Assembly: GCA_022113835.1 (NCBI GenBank)
Contig: JAILWY010000008.1
Span: 9,118,501-9,182,500 of the forward strand
Direction: 5' to 3'
DNA length: 64,000 nt
DNA from: Atopsyche davidsoni
Taxonomy: Eukaryota; Arthropoda; Insecta; Trichoptera; Hydrobiosidae
Shown: piece by piece, positions 1 through 26,518 of the stretch
Layout: each line of letters starts with the position of its first letter
Numbering within the stretch: position 1 is the first letter of the stretch
Position numbers and translations under genes: made by a program
Notes under the pieces: generated by a model
What the model was told of the DNA's origin: nothing
Seen by the model: the letters and a program-made list of their open reading frames with translations, nothing else
Databases searched by the model: none

Positions 1-141
1 GCAAGCCTCCTAGACGGTCCTGGTGAGGCTGCAGATCTGGGACTTGAATATATCGCTGATGTTGTAGGCATCCATACACTCTTGGGAGGGGATGGACTTG
101 AGGTCGATAGTCTGCAGGTTGTTGGGAACCCTCCCGGGGCA
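1..141 (-). pseudogene. Relic exon 4 of a catalytic chymotrypsin-like gene
   Basis: On the minus strand this matches exon 4 of gene A (31222-31365) almost throughout, including the NNLQTIDLKS-like start and the SQICSLTRT region. A TAG stop replaces the Glu codon just before the conserved Ala-Cys. The splice acceptor AG is also destroyed. The copy therefore cannot encode a protease and is a decayed duplicate lying 3' of SPH1. The window edge cuts it. Confidence 0.8.
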
Positions 142-244
142 ATGAAAATGAGGAATGAAATTATTAGGAATGTCGCACATAATACATGAATGTACTGAAC
201 CAATCGACTATATTTTTGTAAATAATCAAATTAATTGAAACATG

Positions 245-415
245 AATGTCGAAGCCTACACACGTCGCGATACAACTGACAATCGACCAACAAATCGCAA
301 CTCAAAATCTAGTTATTTCTTGTTTTATTGATATATTCAATTTATTGACGCGTAGAGTTCTTAAAGCCAGTTACACATGCAGCGATACAATTTGCAACCG
401 ATTTGCAATTAGTTA
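245..415. repeat. Interspersed MITE-like repeat, copy 1
   Basis: Two related direct motifs, one starting CCTACACACGTCGCGATACA and one starting AGTTACACATGCAGCGATAC, flank an AT-rich core. Similar sequence recurs at about 4665-4830, 7678-7825 and 15546-15640, and a diverged form starts near 63925. It carries no coding capacity. It looks like a short non-autonomous DNA element common in this genome. Confidence 0.5.
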
Positions 416-442
416 ATAGCGTCCCTTTGTTTTAGGTTAGCC

Positions 443-1073
443 CAGAGGTTCCCAAACTTTTTGTCCCGTCGACCCCTTGTCGAGTTTTCCTATTTTTCGT
501 AGACCCCATGCCTTGCTAATTTTGAATTTTTCACCAAAAACATTTATTAAAAAAATCAATCTTTCTAATGGGAGGGATGGGTCTGATGCTTTGATAGCAA
601 ATTTTTAATATTTGGCTTTTAATAAGTCAGATTTAACTTTAAATCTCCTTGCCCAGTGATTTCCAATCTATTTTTTTTTGTAAGAAGAATGGCAACCGCA
701 CCGAAACTCCTTTCCACGAGGAATGAAGAACGAAAAGCTATCAAAAACCTTCTTGCGATAGTCCATAATGCAGTATAAATAGCAGGTATGTCTCTCTGAA
801 GCCAAAATTGCTGATATCCCTTTCTAAACTGCACCTTCAGTTCTTCATTAGTGCTTATTTTAATCAGTTCTTTTTGAAGTATGACTTCCGATTCACCGTA
901 TAGATTGATCATCCACTGTAGTATTTTGGTGATGACCTGCTTAAATGGGATCCACTCTCGTAGACCCCCATTTACACTTCACGCACCCCCAATTTAATTT
1001 TTCGCTGTCATCTACCCCTTGCAGGGCGGAATCGACCCCTGGGGGTCGATATTGACCACTTTGGGAACCTATG
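443..1073 (-). mobile_element. Internally deleted hAT element with intact TSD
   Basis: Terminal inverted repeats CAGAGGTTCCCAAAC (left) and its near-complement at the right end are flanked by a perfect 8-bp duplication GGTTAGCC (435-442 and 1074-1081), the hAT signature. The minus-strand open frame at 619-912 (97 aa) contains SSFLVERSFGAVAILLTKK and reads as the C-terminal dimerisation region of a ZBED/Buster-like hAT transposase. The rest of the transposase is missing, so this copy is non-autonomous. Related elements occur at 40602-40683 and 54734-55299. Confidence 0.85.
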
Positions 1074-1588
1074 GGTTAGCCGAACAAATACGGGATTTAA
1101 ATTTATTTATTAGAGGATGGTTTAGGTATAACATTATTTATTTCTATTTTGAATAAATAATAGATACGCCAAAATTGAAATGCGACAATATATTTATCCT
1201 TATATACAAGTTATTTCTTTCTTCATATTTGTTTGCTCTATCTGACATGAACCCCAGAGATATGTCTATAAAAATTATGAAACGACTTTCATTTTAAAAA
1301 TTATATTTTTTTATTATCACACTTGACATTCATGTATTTATATATTGATATTTTAGGCATGTTAATGATTTTTTTTAAATAATATATACATACATTTATA
1401 TGTATATAAATTTATTCATAATAAAAATTTAAAAAAAGATAGTTAATAATTGCATAGCATGCTGTGATTTTGCAGATTAAAAACCGTTAACAAGTGTTTG
1501 GTACAAAAAAATATTTTTTTAACTCAATAAAAATACAAAGGTATAAAAGTGATGGTATCTCTATCGGCAGTCAACTAGGATTTTAAAA

Positions 1589-3826
<2,238 letters not shown>

Positions 3827-3850
3827 TGTCAGGTATCGGCTGTCTTCCAA

Positions 3851-3884
3851 TACTGAAGCGATGTCCAGGTGGTATTTATTTATA
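3851..3884 (-). promoter_or_regulatory. SPH1 core promoter (TATA plus initiator)
   Basis: On the minus strand TATAAATA (3877-3884) lies 30 bp before an insect-type TCAGT initiator whose +1 A is near 3854. The ATG follows 28 nt later. The same arrangement is conserved in front of all eight SPH copies. Confidence 0.75.
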
Positions 3885-4100
3885 TTTGTTTTCACTATCT
3901 CAATCCTTCGAGACATTCCGTTTTGGTCGAATCTGATAACAATAAGACATCATGTATTAATTTATATTATATCAATATCCGATAAGTCTTGACTGACGAC
4001 TTTTAATTACATCACATAAACTGATTATTATTATTATGTCTTGTTAAAAACAGTTTTACTTTGATAATCTATAATTCAGCAGATATCGAATAACACATTG

Positions 4101-4170
4101 TGATGTCGTGGGCGTCCATGTACTCTTGGAAGATGGAGTATTTGAAGTCGATAGTCTGCAGGTTGTTAGG
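4101..4170 (-). pseudogene. Relic exon 4 fragment of a catalytic protease
   Basis: The 5' half of exon 4, from NNLQTIDFK to about ECMDAHD, is recognisable by comparison with gene A, with Cys168 changed to Tyr (TGC to TAC). The 3' half, donor and acceptor are gone. It lies 3' of SPH2 and is closely similar to the relic at 15330-15408 beside SPH5, so both probably came with the same duplication unit. Confidence 0.65.
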
Positions 4171-4220
4171 AGAAATGAAATAATTAGATTGACCAATCCA
4201 TAAATAGATATACATCTGAC

Positions 4221-4550
4221 GGTGCGCGTCTTGGCTTAATCAATAGATTTTAAAAATAATGTCCAGATGGGACTAAAATCCCTTCACTTGTTACTTTGTT
4301 CAAAAAGTCCAGTGCTTGCAAATCACTAAATATTGATTGGCCTGGGCACATTGATTCATATGTAGAGTGTGATTGTTAAAAATTCTCGATAAACGGAAGT
4401 GATTCGTTAGTACAAGGGTTAGTACACCGGTCATGTAAACCAGGAGATGTGAGTTCAAATCCTACACAAATCACGATGATATTGTTCTGAGAGTTTCTTT
4501 GAAATCATCTTCTATATATGAACTAATGTGCCTAATCATATTAGTAATAA
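4221..4550 (+). mobile_element. tRNA-derived SINE copy
   Basis: A region at 4399-4474 can pair as a tRNA-like acceptor (GTGATTC with AATCAC) and has a pol III B-box-like GAGTTCAAATCC. It is followed by the ATGATATTGTTCTGAGAGTT tail shared with other copies in this window. Upstream parts match the 399-bp unit at 40975-42378. It is not a functional tRNA. Confidence 0.65.
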
Positions 4551-4664
4551 TGTCACATATAACACACGAATTAACCGAACCATTCACCAATTCATGTGAA
4601 CAATCAAATAAATTTAAGCATGAAAAAGTACTGAAAATGCTGTTTGATAAATAAGACGTTGCAA

Positions 4665-4830
4665 ATGTCGAAGCCTACACACGTCGCGATACAACTGACA
4701 ACCGACAAATCGCAACTCAAAATCCGTTTGCTATTTCTTGTGTTATTGATATATTAAATTTGCTGTCGCATAGTGCTTAAAGCCAGTTACACAAGCAGCG
4801 ATACAACTTGCAACCGATTTGCAATTATTT
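4665..4830. repeat. Interspersed MITE-like repeat, copy 2
   Basis: Nearly the same sequence as 245-415, with both CACACGTCGCGATACAACTG and the related GCAGCGATACAACTTGCAAC motif. Confidence 0.5.
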
Positions 4831-5337
4831 CAACCCTTAACTGCATACCGGGACAGATCGGTAACAAACCATAAAACCTTATTTTTTAAACCCAAAAAAA
4901 CTTAAAGGATCAACAAATATTTTTATCCTTATATACGGGTGATTTGTTTTCTTCATATTTGTTAGCTCTATCTGACATGAGCCCTGGAGATATTTCCATA
5001 AAAATTATAAAACTTTTTTCATTTATAAATTATATTTATATAATTTCACACTTTTTTAATTACTAGACATTCATGTTTATATATATATATCGAAATTTTA
5101 AGCATGTAAAGAATATTATTTAAATAATATAAACATACATTATTTATGTGTGTATATATTTATTCATAGATAAAAATAAAAAATGTAGTTAAATTATTGC
5201 ATAGCATGCCGTGATTTTGCAGATTAAATATCGTTAACATGAGTATGGTAAAGTTTTTTTTTTTATTAAAATTCAATAAAAATATAAAGGTATAAAAGCG
5301 ATGAAATCTCTTTTGGCAATCAAGTAGGATTTTGAAA

Positions 5338-7434
<2,097 letters not shown>

Positions 7435-7458
7435 TGTCAGGTATCGGCTGTCTTCCAA

Positions 7459-7488
7459 TACTGAAGCTATGTCCAGGCGGTATTTATA
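7459..7488 (-). promoter_or_regulatory. SPH2 core promoter
   Basis: TATAAATA at 7481-7488 lies 26 bp upstream of a TCAGT initiator (+1 near 7462) on the minus strand. The ATG at 7434 follows. Confidence 0.72.
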
Positions 7489-7677
7489 TTAATTCGTTTT
7501 CACTATCTTAAGCCTTTGAGATAATCAGATTGTATTGTTTAAAATGTTAAATCTGATAACAATGAAACATCACTAATAAAATTTATTATTATAATTATGT
7601 TTTGCTATTAACAGTTTCAGTTTAAGAATCCTTAATCCAGGAGATATCTAATATATGAGTAGAAAATGTCAAATGTC

Positions 7678-7825
7678 AAATGACCAACAAATCGCGACTC
7701 AAAATCCATTAGTCGGTTTTTCTTGTTTTATTGTTATATTAAATTTGCTGTCGCGTAGAGTCTTTAAAGCCAGTTACACATGCAGCGATACAACTTGCAA
7801 CCGATTTGCGATTAGTTAAACCCTT
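7678..7825. repeat. Interspersed MITE-like repeat, copy 3
   Basis: Partial copy of the repeat at 245-415, keeping the GCAGCGATACAACTTGCAAC end. It sits about 0.2 kb upstream of the SPH2 promoter. The region beyond (7825-8500) is AT-rich and non-coding, with a short (AATTAATTAAAATTT)-type repeat near 8040-8110. Confidence 0.4.
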
Positions 7826-8644
7826 AACTGCATGTTAAATTAATTTAATCATAAATTCATTTAAATCAACCTCTTACCACTTACAGCCATAGAATAGACA
7901 CAAATCGTAATAGAAGATGACATTTGCCAACTTTTGACGATCGAGTGAATTAGTAATTTAAGTTATTGGAATACATTATTGGAGATCATTTTTCCACTTT
8001 AATAATATATTTTTTAATTTCAAAGTTAGTTATTATTATAATTAATTAAAATTTAATTTATTAAAATTAATTAAAATTTAATTTATTAAAATTAATTGAA
8101 ATTTATTATTATAATTAATTAATTTTTTTTCTTTAAATCACGCAGATAATGGTTTAGCATCCCTTTGCTTTAGTTAAGGATAGGTTAGCGAAACAAATAC
8201 GCGATTTAAATTAATTTATTAGAGGATGGTTTGTGTAGGACATTATTTATTTCTATTTACTGAATAATACAGGTCATTGTTTTTCTTCATATAGCCTGAA
8301 CCCCAGAGATATGTACATCAAAATTATTAAACGACTTTCATTTTAAAAATTATATATTTTTATTATCACACTTTTTCTATCATTGGACATTCTTGTATTT
8401 ACATATTGATATTTTAAGAATGTTAAAGATTTTATTTAAATAATATAAACATACATTTATATGTGTATAAATTCATTCATAAAAATAAAATAAGATAATT
8501 TAACTTTGCATAGCATGCTGTGATTTGCAGAATTAAAATCGTTACCTAGAGTTTGGAACATAAAAAATATTTTTTCTACTCAATAAAAATACAAAGGTAT
8601 AAAAGCGATGATATCTCTATCGGCAATCATGTAGGATTTTTAAA

Positions 8645-10020
<1,376 letters not shown>

Positions 10021-10044
10021 TGTCAGGTATCGGCTGTCTTCCAA

Positions 10045-10074
10045 TACTGAAGCGATCTCCAGGCGGTATTTATA
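10045..10074 (-). promoter_or_regulatory. SPH3 core promoter (retained)
   Basis: TATAAATA (10067-10074) and TCAGT (about 10046-10050) are preserved although the gene is broken, so it may still be transcribed. Confidence 0.65.
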
Positions 10075-10323
10075 TTAATTCGTTTTCATTATCTTAAGCC
10101 TTTGAGATAATCAGATTGGATTGTTTAAAATGTTAAATCTGATTAAAATAAAATTTAAATGAATTTTTATTATATCAGACTCGATTAATCTTAACTGAAG
10201 ACTTTTAATTTCATCATCTATACCTGATTATTATAATTATGTCTTGCTCAACAGTTTGACTTTGTTCATCTATAATCCAACCGATATCGGATACATAAGT
10301 AGAAAGTAATTTAAGATATTATT

Positions 10324-10368
10324 CACTTGCTGCCTGTCTCCAAGTACGGAAGTTCGAGGGAACCGAAT
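10324..10368. repeat. Conserved upstream block of SPH genes, copy 1
   Basis: A block containing GCCTGTCTCCAAGTACGG and TTCGAGGGAACCG recurs 225-290 bp upstream of the start sites of SPH3, SPH4, SPH6, SPH7 and SPH8 (here, about 14900, 23364, 26778 and 30168). It travelled with the duplications. It may be regulatory or just inherited flank. Confidence 0.5.
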
Positions 10369-11060
10369 CATTGATAGATTTTCTGCAGCACTTTTGATCG
10401 AGTAAGTAATTTATCATTTAAATTTGACAATCTAGAGTTTTTTTTTATATACTTAGTTTAACTCTCAGAATGATCATATATAGTAGAGGGTGCAACTAAG
10501 GAAAAACAGGAGTTATACTTTAAAATCAAAGCTACATTCGATATCATAAATCATAGCTATTACCCTAAAGCTAATCAAGCAGCTTTAAAATTAAATAAAC
10601 AGCGCGATTAACAAAAAAATAATTTTACATAGTTTAATTATTTTGCAGTGATTTTTTTCTACCAGAAATTTACCTGCATTCTACATTATTAAATAGGACT
10701 TGATTGTTACTTATGGTTTTTTGAGTGATGGGTCTTTTCACAACGACGGGGCAATTGCTATTTTTTTCCGTTAGGTATTAAAATTTATTAAAAATTAAAT
10801 TTCGGCACGGTATACATTAGATTACTTATTATGTTACTATCAAAAAAACTAAATTATATTAAATATAACTTTGCCTTGGTTAGATGTTGTATTTTTCTGT
10901 TTTTTTTTTACATAAAAGTATTTCATTTCTCAAAAAAGTTATGTCACTTAAAATATATTATACTATATTTTGTGGGAGAGTTATATAAATTGAGGTACAT
11001 AGGTTTGATGAGATGTTGCATTTTCAGGTGGGGAAATGGAAATTCGCCAGATCAGCTTGA

Positions 11061-11106
11061 TTATTCAACCTTGTCGGCGTCGATCCATCTGATGAAGGAG
11101 CTGACA
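11061..11106 (-). pseudogene. Relic 3' end of exon 5 of a catalytic protease
   Basis: The minus strand encodes the end of a gene A-type exon 5 ([13 protein letters not shown] then stop). Similarity stops abruptly after about 46 bp and the GDSGGP part is missing. The 3' flank just below it also matches gene A downstream sequence. It lies 0.45 kb 3' of SPH4. Confidence 0.7.
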
Positions 11107-11515
11107 TCTTCTGTGAACATACTTTCATCACTTTAAACTGCTGATATCCTTTTCAAAATTGTTTGCTCTATCTGACCAATCAAAAACCAACTTGATATGA
11201 GCGCCATACATATGTCCAGAAAAATTATAAAACGTTTTTCATTTTTAAAATTATATTTTATTATTATCACACTTTTTCTATTATGAGACATTCATAAATT
11301 TATATATTGTTATTTTAAGCATGTTAATGATTTTATTTATATAATATAAACATATATTTATATGTGAATAAATTCATTCATAAAAATAAAAATAGATAGT
11401 TAAATTATTGCATACCATGCTGTGCTGTGCTGTGCTTATATTTTTTTAACTCAATAAAAATACAAAGGTATAAAAGCGATGAAATCTCTCTTGGCAATCG
11501 AGTAGGACTTTTAAA

Positions 11516-14594
<3,079 letters not shown>

Positions 14595-14622
14595 TGTCAG
14601 GTATCGGCTGTAGCGATAGCAA

Positions 14623-14652
14623 TACTGAAGCGATGTCCAGGTGTTATTTATA
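14623..14652 (-). promoter_or_regulatory. SPH4 core promoter
   Basis: TATAAATA (14645-14652) lies 26 bp before a TCAGT initiator (+1 near 14626) on the minus strand. The short 5' UTR differs slightly from SPH1 by insertion of CTATCG, as in SPH7. Confidence 0.7.
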
Positions 14653-14899
14653 TCAATTCGTTTTTACTATCTTAAGCCTTTGAGACAATCAGATTGGATT
14701 GATTAAAATGTTAATTCTGATTACAATGAAACATCACGAATAAAATGAATATTATATCAAAATCCGATCTATCTTAAGTGAAGACTTTTCAATTTATCAT
14801 ATGTACCTGATTATTATAATTATGTCGTGCTGAACAGTTTCACTTTGATAATCTATAATCCAGGAGATATCTGATATATGAGTTGCAACTAAGACATAG

Positions 14900-14943
14900 T
14901 GCATTTGCTGCCTGTCTGCAAGTACGGAGGTTCGAGGGAACCG
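14900..14943. repeat. Conserved upstream block, copy 2
   Basis: Same block as 10324-10368, here about 275 bp upstream of the SPH4 start site. A WGATAR-type TGATAA and a GATATC-containing stretch lie between it and the promoter. Confidence 0.45.
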
Positions 14944-14995
14944 AAACATGGATCGTATTGCCACGACAGCAATTCTGGTGTAAGCGGTCACTCTC

Positions 14996-15138
14996 GTGGC
15001 AAGCCTCCTCGCCGGTCCTGGTGAGCTGCAGATCTGGGACTCGAATATGTCACTGATGTCGTGGGCGTCCATGCACTCTTGGAAGGTGGTGGACTTGAAG
15101 TTGATAGTCTGCATGCTGCTGGGCATCTTCCCGGGATG
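14996..15138 (-). pseudogene. Relic exon 4 (nearly full length) of a catalytic protease
   Basis: Aligns to gene A exon 4 over its whole length, but 143 nt instead of 144. A single base lost after SQIC shifts the frame so that the LTRTGEGACH end is unreadable. The donor site is changed as well (GAGAGTG instead of GTGAGT). The sequence beyond both ends also resembles gene A introns. It is a relic of a catalytic neighbour of SPH4/SPH5. Confidence 0.8.
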
Positions 15139-15329
15139 CTGAAAATGAGAAATGAAATTATAGGCATCGTCGCACATAATACGACATAATAAGATAACTC
15201 TAAGTCTTGACTGACGACTTTTAATTTCATCTCATTATAATTATGTCTTCTTAAAAACAGTTTTTCTTTAGTAATCTATAATCCAGCAGATATCGTATAT
15301 ATAAGTAGCAAATTAACACATTGTGTTGT

Positions 15330-15408
15330 CGTGGGCGACCATGTACTCTTGGAAGGTGGTGGATTTGAAGTCGATAGTCTGCAGGTTGTTAGGAACCTGC
15401 CCGGGATG
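15330..15408 (-). pseudogene. Second relic exon 4 fragment
   Basis: The 5' part of a gene A-type exon 4 with acceptor AG still visible. Cys168 is changed to Tyr, and similarity ends before the Cys182 region. Nearly the same as 4101-4170. Two relics side by side here imply two separate decayed copies. Confidence 0.7.
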
Positions 15409-15545
15409 CTGAAAATGGGAAATTAAATTATGAGGCATGTCATACATAACACACAAATAAACCGAAGCATTCAACTTTTTATTGTGAACAACCGAATAAA
15501 TTTAACCAAGAAAATGTACTGAATTTGCTGTTTGTTAAATAAGAC

Positions 15546-15640
15546 GTGTAAATGACGAAGCCTACACACGTCGCGATACAACTGACAACCGACCAACAAA
15601 TCGCATCTCAAAATCCATTAGGCGGTTATTTCTTATTTCT
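15546..15640. repeat. Interspersed MITE-like repeat, copy 4 (partial)
   Basis: Carries CCTACACACGTCGCGATACA and the following ACTGACAACCGACCAACAAA, as in the copies at 245 and 4665. The second motif is missing. Confidence 0.4.
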
Positions 15641-16236
15641 TAATTAACCCATAACTCTTCGATTTGTTTCACGGAAAAGAAAAAAATCACGCAGATAAGG
15701 GTTTATTGTCCCTTTGTTTAAGGTGAGGATAGGTAAGCCTAACAAATGCAACATCATTTATTTCTATTTACTGAATAATATATAATAGATACGCCTAAAT
15801 TGTAATGCGACATCTATTGTAAATTTATTTTTATCCTTATATACAGTCTTTTTTTTTTCCTTCATATTTGTTTGCTCTATATGACATGAACCCCAGAGAT
15901 ATGTCCATAAAAATTATTAAACGCCTATCATTTAAAAAATTATATATTTTTATTATCACACTTTTTCTATTATTATACATTCATGTGTTTATATATTGAT
16001 ATTTTAGGCATGTTAATGATTTTATTTAAATAATATAAACATACATTTATATGTGTATAAATTCATTCATAAAAATAAAAATAGATAGTTAATAATTGCA
16101 AAGCATGCTATGATTTTGCAGATTAAAAACCGTTAACAAGTGATTGGTACAAAAAAAATATTTTTTTAACTCAATAAAAATTACAAAGGTATAAAAGCGA
16201 TGATGTCTCTATCGGCAGTCAAGTAGGATTTTTAAA

Positions 16237-18198
<1,962 letters not shown>

Positions 18199-18222
18199 TG
18201 TCAGGTATCGGCTGTCTTCCAA

Positions 18223-18253
18223 TACTGAAGCGATGTCTATAAGCGTATTTATA
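18223..18253 (-). promoter_or_regulatory. SPH5 core promoter
   Basis: TATAAATA (18246-18253) lies 27 bp before the TCAGT initiator (+1 near 18226) on the minus strand. Confidence 0.7.
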
Positions 18254-19032
18254 TTAATTCGTTTTAACTATCTTAAGCCTTCGAGACAACCAGATTTCAT
18301 TGTTTAAAATGTTGACTTTGATAACAATAAAACATGAATGAAATTTATATGATATCTTGACTGACAATTTTTAATCACTTATATCTGATTATTGTAATTA
18401 TGTTTTGTCAACAGTTTGCATAACCCAGCAGATATAAGATATATGAGTAGCAATAATAATAAAACTATAAAAAAAATTATAGTTTAATTATTTTGGCATT
18501 GCTTTTTTTTACCAGCAACCATTTACATAATTTAATAGAACTTAATTATTACAAATGGTCTTTTGAGTGATGCGTCTTTTCACAACGACAGGTCAAATGT
18601 CATTTTTTCCATCAGGTATCTAACAAGACCTGTTAACAACAAGAATCTGTTATTGTTTAACAGATTGAGTAGCCTATATCATTAAATATATTAAATTATG
18701 TTTTATGTAGTAAAAAAATCATTTTACAATTTAATACTTACTTATTGTGTATGAGTTGTAAATTTTGTTAACATATTAAGTAGGCAAATTCTGTCAATAA
18801 TGCAAATTTCACATATGGGAGTGCAACTACTATAATTATATTTTATTTTATAAAATATAAATTAAATCGATACACTCAGATGTTTAATTTTTATTAATAA
18901 ATTAAAATAATCTTATTAACAAATTTGTATATTTTTTAGTATATTCAAGTATACAATTATACTATTAAAATTCGGTATGGAATACATTGTATGTTATTAT
19001 AAATCATTGATTAAATAAACTTTATTATATTA

Positions 19033-20157
19033 TATATAAAGATAAACAATATATTGAGTTTTTTTTGGTAGGTGTGTAATCAAAGATTTTTCAATAAAAT
19101 AAACACGTTGTCCGTTTTCTAAACGAACAGCAAGATGTTGAACAGTTGGATATCATTCGTGAATACTGAAACCAAGAATTCATCAGACAGTTTCATAACT
19201 GTTAACATATTTGCATATGTACTTGTATTGTAATGCCAATATCAACGTTTCTTACTTTAATGGTGGTGATGAATCCTCCATCTTCTGGCTTTCGTCGTCT
19301 GTATTTCGGATAGCCATCCTCACCAGGAATTGTATCTCCGAATGCTTTCCAAAAAATGCTTTGACAACGCTGTGTTGTCTGAAACGTAGCTTTTAAGCGG
19401 TTCTGGTGGGTCAACCAGCGTTGACAACTTGACTTTTCCATTTGAACAACACATACCGGGTGATTCCTTTTGATATTTCAGTGCATGGCAGTACAAACAA
19501 AGAGATCTCATCGGCCCAATAATAATATTCGGATGATTACTGTAGTCGCAGTCTTTGTCATAATTGAATGCCGCCAACTGAAAATCGATTCTTTGTATCG
19601 ATTGGGGCACTCGTATCTGATTACCTTTAAGCCTGTTTTCATGTTGTTGAGGAGTTTCAGCAGCTCTTGCTGTAGTAGCTCTGATTCGAACTTGTTCTAG
19701 ACGTGGTTCATGTTGTTCTGGTGTTTCTACAGCTCTTGACTGCCTAACTCTCAACCTATTTGACTCTGTACGCACTTTCAGGCAGTTTCGGCTGCTCTTT
19801 TTCATTTTGCATCGGCTGTATTTTTTCCAATTGCAGCTCTTTTCGGAAATTGATATATAAATTTTTTCGATAACCACAAATGATGAAACTCTCTGTTTTG
19901 AATGACAGATATTGATTTTGTTTTGAAAGTCCGTAGTATGCGCGATCATCACAATGTTTTTTTTTTTCAATTTTTTTGCGAGGAACAATGTTGACTTTAT
20001 ACATGTTGAAAAATTTTGTATGGAAAATTATTTACATACAAAAATTAATTAAGTCTCTTCGTATTATTTGCCTTTAAATGAAACCGGTTTTGGGCACATC
20101 GGTTTCAAAGCCTATGACGGACACACAAACATTTTTTGTGTTTTATATATATATAGA
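19033..20157 (-). mobile_element. Helitron-like fragment between duplicated 26-bp flanks
   Basis: The minus frame 19988-19320 contains HALKYQKESPGMCC and VDPPEPLKSYVSDN, typical of the N-terminal part of Helitron replicase/helicase proteins. Just downstream, in a different frame (to 19202), comes GEDGYPKYRRRKPEDGG, normally found further inside the same protein. An internal deletion therefore joined two parts out of frame. A 26-bp stretch starting TTGATTAAATAAACTTTATT occurs at both sides (19007-19032 and 20158-20183). The element is non-functional. Confidence 0.75.
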
Positions 20158-20436
20158 TTGATTAAATAAACTTTATTATATTAAATATATCTTTGGTTAC
20201 GTTAAGTGTTTTATTTTTATGCGATCAAAGCTGATTTGCTTTTCTTGGTATAAAGACTTATTTTACGTTTTTTTTTGTTTTGTTATTTCTAATCAAAGTA
20301 AAGGTAGAGCCATAGCATGTTACTTAAAATATATTATATTGTCTTTTGTGGGAGAGTTATATAAATTGAGGTACATAGGTTTTATGAGATGTTTCATCAT
20401 CAGGTGGAGAAATGGAAATTCGTCAGATCCGTTTGA

Positions 20437-20760
20437 TTATTCGATCTTGTTGGCGTAGGTCCATCTGATGAAGGAGCTGACCCTGGTGAAGACGTCCGGG
20501 TATCCCAGGAGACGACTCCAACTTGGCATCCGGTGAAGATATCGACCAGGGGACCGCCGGAATCTCCCTGAAGATGATGGATTGGGTGAGCATATTCAAA
20601 TGATTCAAACTCAATATATTATTCCCATCATTGCAAATGCTTGCAATGGAATTCTCAAATTTGCAGAGGTGTCATGAAGAATCTTTTAGTTTTCAGAAAC
20701 CCCATAAGTGGAATGCTATGCATGCCCATATTGTCACGACAGCAATGATGGTGACGGCAT
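20437..20760 (-). pseudogene. Relic exon 5 plus intron 4 of a catalytic protease
   Basis: Exon 5 (20437-20567) keeps [13 protein letters not shown] and the terminal stop in the same relative position as gene A, but 19 nt are deleted at the Cys220 segment, which shifts the frame. Intron 4 matches gene A intron 4 up to the former exon 4 boundary, where it jumps to SPH-type 3' flank. This is the clearest ghost of a Ser195-bearing enzyme inside the SPH array. Confidence 0.85.
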
Positions 20761-21239
20761 GTACATTTATTTATTAGGGGATGGTTTGGGTAGAACATTA
20801 TTTATTGGTTTATACTGAATAATATATAATAGATAGGCCAAATTTAAAATGCGACATCTATTGTCAATTTATTTTTATCCTTATATACAGGTGATTTCTA
20901 TATTATATTTGTTTGCTCTATCTGACATGAACCCCAGAAATATGTTCAGAAAAATTATAAAACTTTTTTAAATTTTTTTTTTTCATATGACACTTTTTCT
21001 TTTATAAGACATTCATATATATATGAATTGATATTTAAGCACATCATTTATATGTGGATATGTATATTCATTCATAAAAATAAAAAAAGGTAGTTAAGTT
21101 GTTGCATAACATGCCTTAATTTTGCAGATTTAAAATCGTTAACATGAGTTATGTACATTTGTTTTTAATAAAATTCAATAAAAATTTAAAGGTGTAAAAG
21201 CGATGAAATCTCTGTTGGCAATCGAGTAGGATTTTGAAA

Positions 21240-23111
<1,872 letters not shown>

Positions 23112-23135
23112 TGTCAGGTATCGGCTGTCTTCCAA

Positions 23136-23169
23136 TACTGAAGCGATGTACAGGTGGTATTTATTTATA
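23136..23169 (-). promoter_or_regulatory. SPH6 core promoter
   Basis: TATAAATA (23162-23169) lies 30 bp before a TCAGT initiator (+1 near 23139), the same geometry as SPH1. Confidence 0.72.
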
Positions 23170-23363
23170 TTTGTTTTCACTATCTTAAGCCTTTGAGATA
23201 GTTAGATTTGATTAATATAAAAATCCGATAAATCTTGACTGACGGCTTTTAATTTTATCATATACACCTGATTATTATAATGTTGTTTTGCTCAACAGTT
23301 TGACTTGGCTAATCTACAGATATCGGATATATACTCGTAAGTAGTCAGATATTTAAGATATTG

Positions 23364-23409
23364 TGCACTTGCTGCCTGTCTCCAAGTACGGAGGTTCGAG
23401 GGAACCGAA
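23364..23409. repeat. Conserved upstream block, copy 3
   Basis: Contains GCCTGTCTCCAAGTACGG, about 225 bp upstream of the SPH6 start site. A second shared stretch with AAACAGCGCGATTAACAAAA follows near 23637. Confidence 0.45.
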
Positions 23410-23848
23410 ACTTGGATAGACTTACTGCAGCACTTTTGATTGAATAAGTAATTTATTATTTGCATTCGACAATCTTTAGTTATTTTGTATTTACTTAGTT
23501 TAACTCTCAGAATGATCATATATAGTAGAGGGTGCAACTAAGGAAAAACAGGAGTTATACTTTAAAACCAAAGCTACATTCGATATCATAAATCATAGCT
23601 ATTACACAAAAGCAAATTAAGCAGCTTTAAAATTAAATAAACAGCGCGATTAACAAAAAAATAATGTTTCATAGTTTAATGATTTTGCAGTGTTTTTTTC
23701 TACCAGAAATTTACCTACATTCTACATTATTATTACTTATGGTTTTTTGATTAATGGGTCTTTTCACAACGACAGGGCACCTGCTATTTTCATCGTTAGG
23801 TATTAAACCAGAGATGTTAATCAACAAGATGCTGTTTCATACAGATAA

Positions 23849-23935
23849 ATGAGTGAGTGATTTTCCACATGTGTTCTTATTTGTGACCGGTTTCGCCAAC
23901 CTTTCACGCTGGCATTATCAAACAGAGTGAGATTC
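23849..23935. mobile_element. Hairpin-type MITE fragment
   Basis: Carries GGTTTCGCCAACCTTTCACG and the flanking TGAGTGATTTTCCACATGTG found also at 59935-60385 and 63205-63295. It lies 3' of SPH7, replacing part of the usual flank. Confidence 0.5.
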
Positions 23936-24131
23936 TATGAGTATATGTATACATATATTCATTCATAAAAATATAAAAAGGTAGGTAAAATATTGCATTA
24001 CATGCCATGGTTTTGCAGATTAAAAATCGTCAACATGAGAATGGTACAATTTTTTTTTATTTAAACTTAATAAAAATATAAAGGTATAAAAGCGATGAAA
24101 TCTCTATTGGAAATCGAGTAGGATTTTTAAA

Positions 24132-26460
<2,329 letters not shown>

Positions 26461-26488
26461 TATCAGGTATCGGCTATAGCGATAGCAA

Positions 26489-26518
26489 TACTGAAGCGAT
26501 GTCCAGGTGTTATTTATA
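26489..26518 (-). promoter_or_regulatory. SPH7 core promoter
   Basis: TATAAATA (26511-26518) lies 26 bp before a TCAGT initiator (+1 near 26492). The 5' UTR has the CTATCG insertion also seen in SPH4. Confidence 0.7.
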
